A stretch of 64,000 nt of DNA, from positions 524,501 through 588,500 of the forward strand of contig NZ_CP107942.1 in NCBI RefSeq assembly GCF_036053395.1, read 5' to 3'. Shown piece after piece: positions 51,830 through 61,783 of this stretch. Every line of letters starts with the position of its first letter. The first letter of the stretch is position 1. The notes beneath the pieces are model-generated. The model made no database searches. It was not told the origin of the DNA and saw only the letters and a program-made list of their open reading frames with translations. Both the position numbers and the translations under genes were made by a program. Source of the DNA: Actinoplanes sp. NBC_00393 (GTDB lineage Bacteria; Actinomycetota; Actinomycetes; Mycobacteriales; Micromonosporaceae).

Positions 51830-52846
51830 GGTGGTGGCCGGGGGAGCGGTGCTCTCCCGGACCATCAGTTTCGTGACCAGCTCCACCCGAGGGGTCTCGA
51901 TGGTCTCGCCGCGCGACAACCGCAACACGGTACGCGCGGCGAGCGCCCCCATCTCGGCCAGCGGCTGACGGACTGTGGTCAGCGGCGGCGACGCCCACCG
52001 CGACTCGGGCAGGTCGTCGAAGCCGATCACGCTCAGCTGCTCCGGCACCCGCATGCCCCGCCGCCGGGCCGCCTCGCAGACGCCCAGCGCCATCAGGTCG
52101 CTGGAGGCGAAGATCGCGGTGGGCGGGTCGGGCAGATCGAGCAGCCGGCAGCCCGCCACGAACCCGGACTCGTGCCGGAAGTCGCCGGTCTCGATCAGCG
52201 CCTCGTCGGCCTGCAGACCGGCCGCCTCCAGGGCCGCCCGGTAACCGTCCAGCCGGGCCCGGCTGCACAGCAGCTCCTTCGGCCCGGCGACGAAACCGAT
52301 CCGCCGGTGTCCCAGCGACAGCAGGTGGTCGGTGGCGGTCCGGCCGCCGGACCAGTTCGTCGCGCCGATCGTCGGCACGTCCGACGCGGCCCCGCCGGCC
52401 GGGTCGATGATCACCACGGGAACCTTGAGCCGGTGCAGCTCGTTGTGCACCGGCTCGGCCACGTCCGAGGTCACGAAGATGACCCCGTCCGAGGCCCGGG
52501 CCCGCAGATTCTGCAGCCACTGCCGGGTCGCGGTGGTGCGCCGGTGCACCTGGGAGACCACGGTGCCGACGCCGCCCGCGTGGGCGACGTCCTCGACACC
52601 GCGGATCAGTTCCAGGGCCCACGGGCTGTCCAGGTCGTTGAAAACCAGGTCCACCAGGCGGGCCCGGCCGGAATGCCGAGAGTTGCGGGGCCGGTAATCG
52701 TGCTCCCGGAGCAGCCGCTCGATCAGCTCACGCGTCTGTGGGGACACGTCAGAGCGTCCGTTGAGCACTCGCGACACCGTGGGAACCGAGACGCCGGCAG
52801 CCTGAGCGATGGCTGCGATGGTCACACGTTGCCTGGCCATGGCCAT
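51806..52846 (-). CDS. LacI-family transcriptional repressor
   Basis: This 346-residue regulator has an N-terminal LacI helix-turn-helix (VTIAAIAQAAGVSVPTVSRVLNGRSDV) with a hinge helix, then a sugar-binding periplasmic-type core (about 65-330) with FASSDLMALGVCEAARRRGMRVPEQLSVIGFDD. It probably binds the 13-bp operators at 48411, 48582 and 52877, repressing the GH3 enzyme and importer until a sugar fragment appears, and also controlling itself. The ATG at 52846 has another ATG two codons later; either start is acceptable. Confidence 0.93.
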   Translation of the reverse strand: MAMARQRVTIAAIAQAAGVSVPTVSRVLNGRSDVSPQTRELIERLLREHDYRPRNSRHSGRARLVDLVFNDLDSPWALELIRGVEDVAHAGGVGTVVSQVHRRTTATRQWLQNLRARASDGVIFVTSDVAEPVHNELHRLKVPVVIIDPAGGAASDVPTIGATNWSGGRTATDHLLSLGHRRIGFVAGPKELLCSRARLDGYRAALEAAGLQADEALIETGDFRHESGFVAGCRLLDLPDPPTAIFASSDLMALGVCEAARRRGMRVPEQLSVIGFDDLPESRWASPPLTTVRQPLAEMGALAARTVLRLSRGETIETPRVELVTKLMVRESTAPPATTSLAETGR

Positions 52847-52876
52847 GGGAGCGCTCCTTACGGCCGGCCATCTCGG

Positions 52877-52889
52877 CTGGAACTTTCGG
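52877..52889. promoter_or_regulatory. Operator site C before the LacI gene
   Basis: CTGGAACTTTCGG matches the palindrome CCGRAANTTYCGG at 12 of 13 positions and lies 31-43 bases upstream of the regulator's start codon, which suggests autoregulation. Confidence 0.5.
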
Positions 52890-52924
52890 AGCCGGCACCG
52901 AAATCATGCCACGTTCCGGAACCG

Positions 52925-53806
52925 TTACGAGAACTGGGGAATCACCTCTTCCGCGAAGCGCAGCAGCGGCTCGTGGTCGTACGCCACGCGGGGGATGTAG
53001 ACGATCGCGTAATCCGCCCCGGCCTCGGCGATCGCCTCGAGCTTGCGGACGTTCTCCGCACTGGAATCCGCCAGGTTCAGGTTGTAGCTGGTCGACTTGA
53101 TGATCCGGTCGTAGTCGCGGTCCAGCCGGTCGCAGTGCGCCTTCAGCACCGCCAGCTTCGCCTTGATCGTCTCCGGGTCACCGGCGCCGATGTTGGCGGC
53201 GTCGGCGTACTGCGCGACCAGCTTGAGGGTCACCTTCTCGCCGCCGCCGCCGATCCAGAACGACGGGTGCGGCTTGCGTACGCCCTTCGGCTCGTTGATC
53301 GGCTGGTCGATGCGGTAGTGCTTGCCGGTGAAGACCGGCCGCTCCTCGGTCCACATCCGGTGCACGATCTGGACGGCCTCCTTGAACGCGGCCATCCGCT
53401 CCGGGACCTCGGCCCACTCGTAGCCGTACGCCTTCCACTCGTGCTCGTACCACCCGGCGCCGATGCCCGCGTAGAGGCGGCCGTGGCTGGCCACGTCCAC
53501 GGTCGAAGCGATCTTGGCGTAGAGCGACGGGTGCCGGTAGCCGTTGCAGCCGACCATCTGCCCGATGTTCACCCGGCTGGTGTCACGGGCCAGGGTCGAG
53601 CTGACCGTCCAGCACTCGAAGGTGGTGTTGATGGTCGGCTCGGGCGTGGTGTGGAAGTGGTCGTACACCCAGACGCTGTCCCACGGGCCGGCGTCGGCGA
53701 GCTTCGCCACCGCGGTCATCGCCTCGTACTGCTCCACCGGATCGGCGATCTCGGTCAGGTCCATCCGCCAGCCCTGGGGCACGAAAACCCCGAAACGCAT
53801 GCTCAT
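52925..53806 (-). CDS. LLM-class F420-dependent oxidoreductase
   Basis: This 293-residue luciferase-like monooxygenase-fold protein opens MSMRFGVFVPQGWRMDL and contains DSVWVYDHFHTTP, NIGQMVGCNGYRHP, GIGAGWYEHEWKAYGY and PFWIGGGGE-like (here PSFWIGGGGEKVTLKL) segments typical of F420-dependent actinobacterial LLM enzymes. They use reduced F420 or FMN on diverse substrates; the substrate is unknown. Starts at 53815 (TTG), 53806 and 53800 are all in frame. It lies near the LacI locus but is separated by 78 bases and probably independent. Confidence 0.87.
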   Translation of the reverse strand: MSMRFGVFVPQGWRMDLTEIADPVEQYEAMTAVAKLADAGPWDSVWVYDHFHTTPEPTINTTFECWTVSSTLARDTSRVNIGQMVGCNGYRHPSLYAKIASTVDVASHGRLYAGIGAGWYEHEWKAYGYEWAEVPERMAAFKEAVQIVHRMWTEERPVFTGKHYRIDQPINEPKGVRKPHPSFWIGGGGEKVTLKLVAQYADAANIGAGDPETIKAKLAVLKAHCDRLDRDYDRIIKSTSYNLNLADSSAENVRKLEAIAEAGADYAIVYIPRVAYDHEPLLRFAEEVIPQFS

Positions 53807-53874
53807 GAGGTTCAACCTACCGTCGATCCGACCCGCTCACCTGCTGGCCGAAATCTATACCTATCCTATCGGCT

Positions 53875-54792
53875 ATGGATTGCTGCACGCCCTCGTCCGG
53901 CCGGCCGGCCACCGCGCTGCCGGCGCCGATCACCGGCGCCGGCAACCACCGGATCGAGCAGATCCGGGTGCCTTCGCAGGCCTTCGCGATGGGCGACGCC
54001 CACAACGACGGGGTACGCGCGGACGGCGAACAACCGGTGCACGAGGTCCGCCTGCCCGCCTTCGAGATCGACGCGACCTCGGTGACCGTCGCCGACTTCC
54101 GCGCCTTCGTGGCGGACACCGGATACGGCACCGACGCCGAGAAGCACGGCTGGTCGGCCGTCTTCCACCTGGCGCTGACCGACCCGGACCACGTCGTAGG
54201 CCGGATGCACGGCACCCCCTGGTGGCTGGGTGTGGAGGGCGCCGACTGGGCCCACCCGGGCGGCCCGTCCGACACCGCCACCGAGGACCACCCGGTGGTC
54301 CACGTGAGCTGGAACGACGCGCAGGCGTACTGCGCCTGGGCCGGCCGCCGGCTGCCGTCCGAGGCGGAGTGGGAGTGCGCGGCCCGCGCCGGCCTGCCGT
54401 CGCTGCGCTACCCGTGGGGCGACGACCTGCCCGCGGAGGGGCACGCGGTCAACATCTGGCAGGGCGAGTTCCCGGTCCGCAACTCCGCCGCGGACGGGTT
54501 CGTCACCACCGCGCCGGTGCGTTCGTTCGAGCCGAACGCGTACGGGCTGTGGCAGCCGGTCGGCAACGTGTGGGAGTGGTGCGCGGACTGGTTCTCGCCC
54601 ACCTACTACGCCGAGTCCCCGGCCGGCGACCCGCGCGGGCCCTCCACCGGCGCCGCGAAGGTGATCCGCGGCGGGTCGTACCTGTGCCACGACTCGTACT
54701 GCAATCGCTACCGCAACGCCGCCCGCTCGTCGAACACGCCGGACTCCTCGACCGGCAACACGGGCTTCCGGACGGCCTCGAAAAAATCTTGA
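53875..54792 (+). CDS. Formylglycine-generating enzyme
   Basis: This 305-residue protein of the FGE-sulfatase fold would convert a cysteine in CxPxR motifs of type I sulfatases to formylglycine, using copper and oxygen. The copper-binding pair is present as Cys271 and Cys276 in GGSYLCHDSYCNRYR, the same five-residue spacing as known actinobacterial FGEs. RRLPSEAEWECAARAG and GNVWEWCADWFSP are further fold landmarks. The N-terminus MDCCTPSSGRP is unusual in having two adjacent cysteines. A TATCCT element at 53862-53867 lies seven bases before the ATG, which suggests a leaderless transcript. No sulfatase gene is in the window. Confidence 0.92.
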   Translation: MDCCTPSSGRPATALPAPITGAGNHRIEQIRVPSQAFAMGDAHNDGVRADGEQPVHEVRLPAFEIDATSVTVADFRAFVADTGYGTDAEKHGWSAVFHLALTDPDHVVGRMHGTPWWLGVEGADWAHPGGPSDTATEDHPVVHVSWNDAQAYCAWAGRRLPSEAEWECAARAGLPSLRYPWGDDLPAEGHAVNIWQGEFPVRNSAADGFVTTAPVRSFEPNAYGLWQPVGNVWEWCADWFSPTYYAESPAGDPRGPSTGAAKVIRGGSYLCHDSYCNRYRNAARSSNTPDSSTGNTGFRTASKKS

Positions 54793-54799
54793 AAAGGGG

Positions 54800-54826
54800 C
54801 TGGCACTCGCTCGCCGACAGTGCTAA
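54800..54826 (+). promoter_or_regulatory. CIRCE element (HrcA operator) before hsp20
   Basis: CTGGCACTC, nine bases, CAGTGCTAA matches CIRCE (TTAGCACTC-N9-GAGTGCTAA) at 15 of 18 arm positions with the exact nine-base spacer. TGGCAC (54801-54806) and TAAAAA (54823-54828), 16 bases apart, could be an overlapping -35/-10 pair. Confidence 0.65.
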
Positions 54827-54939
54827 AAAATGTCTTGTCGGCGCTGGTCAGAGATCTGACAGCCGACCTCGGCAATGGTTGTGAGCCGAGCGCCACGAGC
54901 CGTCGGACAGGCCGGCGGCTGTCTCGAGGAGGTGCATCC

Positions 54940-55407
54940 GTGGTGCTGACTTTCGATCCTTTCCGCGAGTTCGACCGCCTGGCCGGCCAGATGCTGGGCA
55001 CCCCCGCAGTCGCCGGCGGCCCCGCCGTCGCGGCGATGCCGATGGACCTGTACCGGTCCGGTGACCACTTCGTGCTGCACTGCGACCTCGCCGGCATCGA
55101 CCCGGGTTCGGTCGAGGTGGACGTCGACGGCCGGGTCCTGACCATCCGGGCCGAGCGGTCCGCGCGGACCGACGCCGACGTGCAGTGGGTCCGGCGCGAG
55201 CGGGTGACCGGCACGTTCGAGCGGCGCCTCACCATCGGTGACGGTCTCGACCTCGACAAGATCAGTGCGACCTGGCAGGACGGCGTGCTCACCGTGACCA
55301 TCCCGGTGGCCGAGGCCGCGAAGCCGCGGCGCATCGAGATCACCACCGGCGGCAGCGGTCACCAGGTCATCGAGGGCTCGTCCCAGGACAAGTCCCTGAC
55401 CAGCTGA
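54940..55407 (+). CDS. Hsp20-family small heat-shock protein
   Basis: This 155-residue protein has an alpha-crystallin domain (about 35-135: MDLYRSGDHFVLHCDLAGIDPGSVEVDVDGRVLTIRAER ... GTFERRLTIGDGLDLDKISATWQDGVLTVTIPV). Small heat-shock proteins hold unfolding proteins in oligomers without ATP. The GTG at 54940 is chosen because AGGAGG lies seven bases upstream; an earlier in-frame ATG at 54820 would start within the CIRCE element. A CIRCE element upstream suggests HrcA control. A strong hairpin follows the gene. Confidence 0.92.
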   Translation: MVLTFDPFREFDRLAGQMLGTPAVAGGPAVAAMPMDLYRSGDHFVLHCDLAGIDPGSVEVDVDGRVLTIRAERSARTDADVQWVRRERVTGTFERRLTIGDGLDLDKISATWQDGVLTVTIPVAEAAKPRRIEITTGGSGHQVIEGSSQDKSLTS

Positions 55408-55423
55408 TTCTCCGATTGCCGGG

Positions 55424-55456
55424 GCCGGCGCGGCGGTGGCCCTCCGCCGCGCCGGC
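55424..55456. terminator. Bidirectional terminator between hsp20 and catalase
   Basis: GCCGGCGCGGCGG (55424-55436) and its perfect complement (55444-55456) form a 13-pair stem with a seven-base loop, 17 bases after the hsp20 stop and 22 before the convergent catalase stop. Confidence 0.75.
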
Positions 55457-55477
55457 GTCTTGCGGCCGGTCGCCCGG

Positions 55478-57598
<2,121 letters not shown>

Positions 57599-57690
57599 GT
57601 GGTTCTTCCGATCTGTCTGACTACGGGAACGAGCCGGTTGCATACCCCGGCATTTCCCTCCAGAACGTGGACGGCCGATACCGTTTCGCC

Positions 57691-58542
57691 ATGACCGCGC
57701 CACAGCTGCTCTCCGCGTACGCCGGACACTGGACCGGCGACGGCACCGGGGTGACCGTGATCCTTCCGCCGCCCGGCACGGTCGGCTCCGGCGAGGTTCG
57801 CGGCGGCGCCCCGGCCACCCGCGAGTTCGCCCTGCTCGACCCGACCCGCCTGGTCGACCGGGTGGACGCGGTGGTGCTCTCCGGCGGGTCCGCGTTCGGG
57901 CTGGCCGCGGGCGACGGCGTGATGACTCTGCTGCGCGAGCGGGAGCAGGGCTTTCCCACCCCGGTCGGCCCGGTGCCGATCGTCGTGGGCATGTCGGTCT
58001 TCGACCTCTCGGTGGCCGGCACGCCGCCCGGCGCCGCATCCGGGCGCGAGGCCGCGCTGGCGGCGCTGCGGGGAGATCCCTTCGGCACCGGAACGGTCGG
58101 CGCGGGCGCCGGCGCCACCACCGGCAAATGGCGCGGCGAACCTGTGCCGGGCGGAATCGGCATGGCCCAGGGGCAGGCCGGCTCGGCCCGGGTGGCCGTG
58201 ATCGCCGTGGTCAACGCCTGGGGTGACGTGCTCGGCGGCGACGGGCGGCCGCTGTCCGGCGGCGCTTCACCGGCCCGGGTCGACAACCCGTTCGGCATGC
58301 AGAACACCACGATCGCCGTGGTCCTCACCGACGCCCGGCTCACCAAGACCGACTGCTTCCTGCTCGCGCAGAGCGGCCACACCGGTTACGCCCGTGCGCT
58401 GCACCCCGCGCACTCCCGCTTCGACGGCGACGCGGTGGTCGCGCTGGCCACCGGCGAGGCCGGCGACGCCGACATCGACCTGCTCCGCGCCGTCACCGCG
58501 GAGGTGACCGCCGACGCGATCCGGTCCGCTGTCACCGGCTGA
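57691..58542 (+). CDS. P1-family peptidase (DmpA/S58) homologue
   Basis: This 283-residue protein has the DmpA/P1 fold hallmarks: VVLSGGSAFGLAAGDGVM, FDLSVAGTPPG, GTVGAGAGATTGKWRG and VIAVVNAWGDVLG. Active members self-cleave before a Ser or Thr that follows an Asn; here the residue after Asn is Ala (VVNAWG), so classic self-processing at this spot is not evident. Aminopeptidase or amidase function is therefore uncertain. ATG at 57691 is preferred over GTG 57667. It is divergent from the catalase across 92 bases and is followed closely by an LLM oxidoreductase. Confidence 0.82.
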   Translation: MTAPQLLSAYAGHWTGDGTGVTVILPPPGTVGSGEVRGGAPATREFALLDPTRLVDRVDAVVLSGGSAFGLAAGDGVMTLLREREQGFPTPVGPVPIVVGMSVFDLSVAGTPPGAASGREAALAALRGDPFGTGTVGAGAGATTGKWRGEPVPGGIGMAQGQAGSARVAVIAVVNAWGDVLGGDGRPLSGGASPARVDNPFGMQNTTIAVVLTDARLTKTDCFLLAQSGHTGYARALHPAHSRFDGDAVVALATGEAGDADIDLLRAVTAEVTADAIRSAVTG

Positions 58543-58566
58543 GGATCATTGGTGTATCACTGTGGG

Positions 58567-59568
58567 ATGTTGGTTGACTACTCCGCCCCGGTCGCGGCGT
58601 CACCGGCCGAAGCGGAAGCCGCGGCGGTGTCGGCGGAGCAGGTCGGCTACGACGGCTTCTCGGCGGCGGAGACCCGGCACGACGTGTTCACCACCCTCGC
58701 GCTGGTGGCCCGCGCCACCTCCCGGATCTCGCTGCAGTCCGGGATCGCCGTGGCGTTCGCGCGCAACCCGATGACCGTGGCGGTCCTCGCCAACGACCTG
58801 CAGCTGATCTCCGAGGGGCGGTTCCGGCTCGGGCTCGGGTCCCAGGTGCAGCCGCACATCGAGCGACGGTTCGCGATGCCGTGGAGCCGGCCGGCCGCGC
58901 GCATGGAGGAGTTCGTCGGCGCGCTGCGGGCGATCTGGAAGTCCTGGGCGACCGGGGATCGGCTGGCGTTCCGCGGCGAGTTCTACAAGCACACCCTGAT
59001 GACCGAGTTCTTCAGCCCCGGGCCCAACCCTTGGGGCAACCCGCCGGTCTCGCTCGCCGCGGTGGGGGAGCGGATGATCACGGCGGCCGGGCGGGTGGCG
59101 GACGGGCTGCTGGTGCACCCGCTGACCAGTTCGGCGTACCTGGGGGAGCGGATCCTGCCGGCCCTGCGCTCGGCCCGCGGCAACCTGCACGGCTTCCAGC
59201 TGGAGATGAGCGCCATGGTGGTGCTCGGCGCGGACCCGCAGCAGCGGGCCCGCGCCGAGGAAGCGGTCCGCGGGCAGATCGCGTTCTACGCGTCCACCCC
59301 GGCCTACCGCCCGGTCCTGGAGCTGCACGGCTGGGGCGAGCTGGCGGACCGGCTCAATCTGCTGTCCCGGCGGCAGGCCTGGGCCGAGATGGCCGCCGAG
59401 ATCGACGACGACGTGCTGGACGCCTTCGCCGTCTCCGGCGACCCGGCCACGGTCGCGGCCGGTCTGCGCGCCCGGTTCGGCCGGGTGATTGATCGGATCT
59501 CGCTATATACGCCCTACGAAGCAGACCGCTACCAGATGGCTGCCGTCCGGTCAGCTCTCCGCGGCTGA
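58567..59568 (+). CDS. LLM-class F420-dependent oxidoreductase (TIGR03617-like)
   Basis: This 333-residue luciferase-like enzyme opens [20 protein letters not shown] and contains GYDGFSAAETRHDVFTTLALVA, ISEGRFRLGLGSQVQPHIERRFAMPWSRP and PVSLAAVGERMITAAGRVADGLLVHPLTS, matching an actinobacterial F420-type subgroup. The substrate is unknown. It follows the P1-type peptidase by 24 bases and may share its message. TTG 58549 and GTG 58552 are alternative starts with GAGG upstream; the ATG at 58567 fits the family better. The 3' end overlaps that of the convergent DUF427 gene by 18 bases. Confidence 0.88.
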   Translation: MLVDYSAPVAASPAEAEAAAVSAEQVGYDGFSAAETRHDVFTTLALVARATSRISLQSGIAVAFARNPMTVAVLANDLQLISEGRFRLGLGSQVQPHIERRFAMPWSRPAARMEEFVGALRAIWKSWATGDRLAFRGEFYKHTLMTEFFSPGPNPWGNPPVSLAAVGERMITAAGRVADGLLVHPLTSSAYLGERILPALRSARGNLHGFQLEMSAMVVLGADPQQRARAEEAVRGQIAFYASTPAYRPVLELHGWGELADRLNLLSRRQAWAEMAAEIDDDVLDAFAVSGDPATVAAGLRARFGRVIDRISLYTPYEADRYQMAAVRSALRG

Positions 59569-59940
59569 CCCGAGCGCGATCTCGTCCACCCGGTTCGGAT
59601 AGAAGGCGACGTGGTTGCGGATCGGCGCGACCGCGTCGTGCGGCTCCCGGTACTCCCAGATCGCGTCGACCGAACGCTCCCCGCCGATCGGGATCGAGTA
59701 GTAGCTCGCTTCACCCTTGTACGGGCAGTAGCTCTGGCTCTCCGTCCGTTCCAGCAGGTCCTGGTCGACGTCGAGCAACGGCACATACTGCACCGGCGGA
59801 TAGTTCGCCTCCTGCAGGGTCAGCGCGTTGCGGGTGTCCGCCACGACCTTGCCGGCGACGGTGACGACGACGCGCTTGCCGGTCGGGGTGACGGTGATCG
59901 GATGATCCGGTCCGGGCTGCAACCGGGGCTTCATTGCCAT
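59551..59940 (-). CDS. DUF427-domain protein
   Basis: This 129-residue protein is a single DUF427 domain: GKRVVVTVAGKVVADTRNALTLQE, PPVQYVPLLDV, CPYKGEASYYSI and HVAFYPNRVDEI are the family's conserved blocks. DUF427 proteins are common in actinobacteria and fungi and have no established function. The ATG at 59940 has a strong GAGGAGGG site. It converges on the LLM enzyme and is divergent from the deacylase gene at 59987. Confidence 0.92.
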   Translation of the reverse strand: MAMKPRLQPGPDHPITVTPTGKRVVVTVAGKVVADTRNALTLQEANYPPVQYVPLLDVDQDLLERTESQSYCPYKGEASYYSIPIGGERSVDAIWEYREPHDAVAPIRNHVAFYPNRVDEIALGSAAES

Positions 59941-59986
59941 CGGATTCCCTCCTCGATCTATGGGCCGAGCCTACTAGGGTGAGCGC

Positions 59987-60442
59987 GTGACGACCTCTGC
60001 GATCGATGCGGTGACGGCCTCCGGGATCGAGCACGACGTGCTGCGGCACGGCCCGGTGAACAGCGTGGCCGAGGCGGCCGCCGCCCAGGGCGTCGAGGTC
60101 CGCGACCTGGTCAAGACGCTCGTCGTGCGCCGCGCCGAGGGTGAGTTCCTGTTCGTCCTCGTCCCCGGCGACCGCTCCATCTCCTGGCCCAAACTGCGCG
60201 CCCTGCTCGGTGTCAGCCGGCTCTCCATGCCGGACGCCGCCGGGGCCTTGGAGGCCACCGGCTACGAGCGCGGCACCATCACGCCGTTCGGCTCGGCCAA
60301 GCCCTGGCCGGTCATCGCCGACGAGCGCACCCGCGGCCGCACCATCAGCCTGGGCGCCGGCGAGCGCGGCGTCGCGCTGCGCGTCGGAGCCGACGCCGCG
60401 GTCTCGGCACTGGGCGGCCGATTCGCCGACGTCACGGAATAA
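59987..60442 (+). CDS. ybaK: YbaK/EbsC-family aminoacyl-tRNA deacylase
   Basis: This 151-residue protein has the YbaK/ProX fold with conserved VKTLVVRRAEGEFLFVLVPGDRSI (including the catalytic lysine region) and GTITPFGSAKPWPVIADE. YbaK-type enzymes hydrolyse mischarged Cys-tRNA(Pro) and related tRNAs. The gene starts at GTG and a TAGGGT element lies a few bases before it, so the transcript may be leaderless. It is followed by a hairpin and then the large 62-bp repeat. Confidence 0.87.
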   Translation: MTTSAIDAVTASGIEHDVLRHGPVNSVAEAAAAQGVEVRDLVKTLVVRRAEGEFLFVLVPGDRSISWPKLRALLGVSRLSMPDAAGALEATGYERGTITPFGSAKPWPVIADERTRGRTISLGAGERGVALRVGADAAVSALGGRFADVTE

Positions 60443-60460
60443 AACCCTTTATCAGTACGG

Positions 60461-60475
60461 GTGACGAAAAGTCCC
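60461..60475. repeat. GTGACGAAAAGTCCC motif, copy 2
   Basis: This 15-mer is found in inverted orientation at 222-236, across the stop codon of the hybrid kinase. Five more bases of GTACG precede it in both, giving 20 matches in 21 positions. An A-rich core is unusual in such GC-rich DNA. Confidence 0.6.
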
Positions 60476-60552
60476 CGCTCACCCACGGCGGCCACGAGCC
60501 CACTCCCGGCCCCAGCGCCCGCGCCGGGCTTAAGCATTTCCTGGGCTGGTTT

Positions 60553-60586
60553 ACAGGGCTGTTCCCACTAAGCGGAAACAGCCTGT
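60553..60586 (+). terminator. Hairpin behind the YbaK gene
   Basis: ACAGGGCTGTT (60553-60563) pairs with AACAGCCTGT (60577-60586) with a single bulged G, giving ten pairs and a 13-base loop. Confidence 0.5.
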
Positions 60587-60604
60587 CAAGTAGCCCCACC
60601 CCCC

Positions 60605-60852
60605 GGCTGACGCCGGGTGTTGTTTCCGGGCCTGGGATGCAGCGTTGGGTGTCAGCCGGTTGGTCCGGCTGACGCCGGGTGTCGTTTCCGGGCCTGGGAT
60701 GCAGCGTTGGGTGTCAGCCGGTTGGTCCGGCTGACGCTGAGCGTTGTCTCCGGGCCTGGGATGCAGCGTTGGGCGTCAGCCGGTTGGTCCGGCTGACGCC
60801 CACGGTCCCCTCCGGGGCGCGGAAGGGACCCTGGCGGTCAGCCGGGTTTCAG
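60605..60852. repeat. Four 62-bp tandem repeat units with hairpins
   Basis: Units begin at 60605, 60667, 60729 and 60791, exactly 62 bases apart. The first three are nearly identical; the fourth keeps the flanks GGCTGACGCC and GTCAGCCGG but has a different interior with its own GGTCCC/GGGACC stem. Each junction forms a hairpin GTCAGCCGG-TTGGT-CCGGCTGAC, extended to 13 perfect pairs at 60771-60801. The last unit covers the stop codon of the leftward gene at 60849. Confidence 0.92.
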
Positions 60853-61700
60853 GCTTTGAGGGCGGTGGCTACGGCGTCGGCGAGCGGGGTCGCCGGGCGG
60901 CCGATCAGGCGGGTCAGGTCGTCGCTGTCGGTGTCCAGCTCACCGTCGGCGATCTTGGCGTCGGTGTCCGCGAGCAGCGCGGCGTATCCCTCCGGCAGGC
61001 CGGCGCCGACCAGGACCGCCTGGTACTCGGCGACGGGCAGATCGCGGTACTCCACCGGGGTGCCGGTCTGCCGCGCCACCTCGGCGGCCAGTTCGGCCAT
61101 GGTGAACGCTTCGCCGCCCAGCTCGTACACCCCGGGCTCGCCGGACAGCAGCACCGCGGCCGCGGCCTCGGCGAAGTCGTCGCGGGTGGCCGCGGCGATC
61201 CGGCCGTCCCCGGCGCTGCCCAGGAAGGCGCCGGTGCTCAGCGCGGTGCCGAACTGGCCGGTGTAGTTCTCGATGTACCAGCCGTTGCGCAGCAGCGCGT
61301 ACGGCAGGCCGGAGCCGGCGATCACCTGCTCGGTGGCCAGGTGCTCGGGGCCGAGCCCGACCTTGGTGGTGTCGGCGCGCAGGATGCTGGTGTACGCCAG
61401 GAAGCCCACCCCGGCGACCCGGGCCGCTTCGATCACGGCGGTGTGCTGGGGAACCCGCTTGCCGACCTCGTTGCCGGAGATCAGCAGGAGCCGGTCGACG
61501 CCGGCGAAGGCGGGCGCCAGGGTCTCCGGCTTGTCGTAGTCGGCCAGGCGTACCTCCACGCCCCGGGCGGCCAGATCGGCGGCCTTCGCGGTGTCGCGGA
61601 CCGCGGCGACGATCTCGCCCGGCGCCACGCCCCGGCTGATCAGCGCCTCGACGACGAGGCGGCCGAGGTGTCCGGTGGCTCCGGTGACGGCGATGGTCAT
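60849..61700 (-). CDS. NmrA-family NAD(P)-binding oxidoreductase (QOR2-like)
   Basis: This 283-residue Rossmann-fold protein begins MTIAVTGATGHLGRLVVEAL, the NAD(P)-binding glycine motif, and has ILRADTTKVGLGPEHLATEQ and LRNGWYIENYTGQFGTAL typical of NmrA/QOR2-type quinone oxidoreductases. It probably reduces quinones or senses the NADP redox state. ATG at 61700 has AAGGAG upstream. It is divergent from an HxlR regulator, the usual controller of such genes, with inverted repeats between them. Confidence 0.9.
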   Translation of the reverse strand: MTIAVTGATGHLGRLVVEALISRGVAPGEIVAAVRDTAKAADLAARGVEVRLADYDKPETLAPAFAGVDRLLLISGNEVGKRVPQHTAVIEAARVAGVGFLAYTSILRADTTKVGLGPEHLATEQVIAGSGLPYALLRNGWYIENYTGQFGTALSTGAFLGSAGDGRIAAATRDDFAEAAAAVLLSGEPGVYELGGEAFTMAELAAEVARQTGTPVEYRDLPVAEYQAVLVGAGLPEGYAALLADTDAKIADGELDTDSDDLTRLIGRPATPLADAVATALKA

Positions 61701-61737
61701 GACGACTCCTTGAGGGGATCGGGGTGCTTGCCACCGA

Positions 61738-61783
61738 GACTGCACTAACTTTTCGAAAGTGCCAACCTTCAGTGAGTGCAGTC
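61738..61783. promoter_or_regulatory. Inverted repeats between NmrA and HxlR genes
   Basis: GACTGCACT (61738-61746) and AGTGCAGTC (61775-61783) are perfect inverted copies. Between them lies a second palindrome, ACTTTTCGAAAGT (61748-61760). These are candidate HxlR binding sites controlling both divergent genes. Confidence 0.5.

Noticed and set aside
53875..53910. FGE N-terminus MDCCTPSSGRP as a formylglycine target
   Set aside because: The sequence is CTPSS, not CxPxR, so the enzyme is not an obvious substrate of itself.
60605..60852. CRISPR array
   Set aside because: The 62-bp units are contiguous with no spacers, and no cas gene is near.
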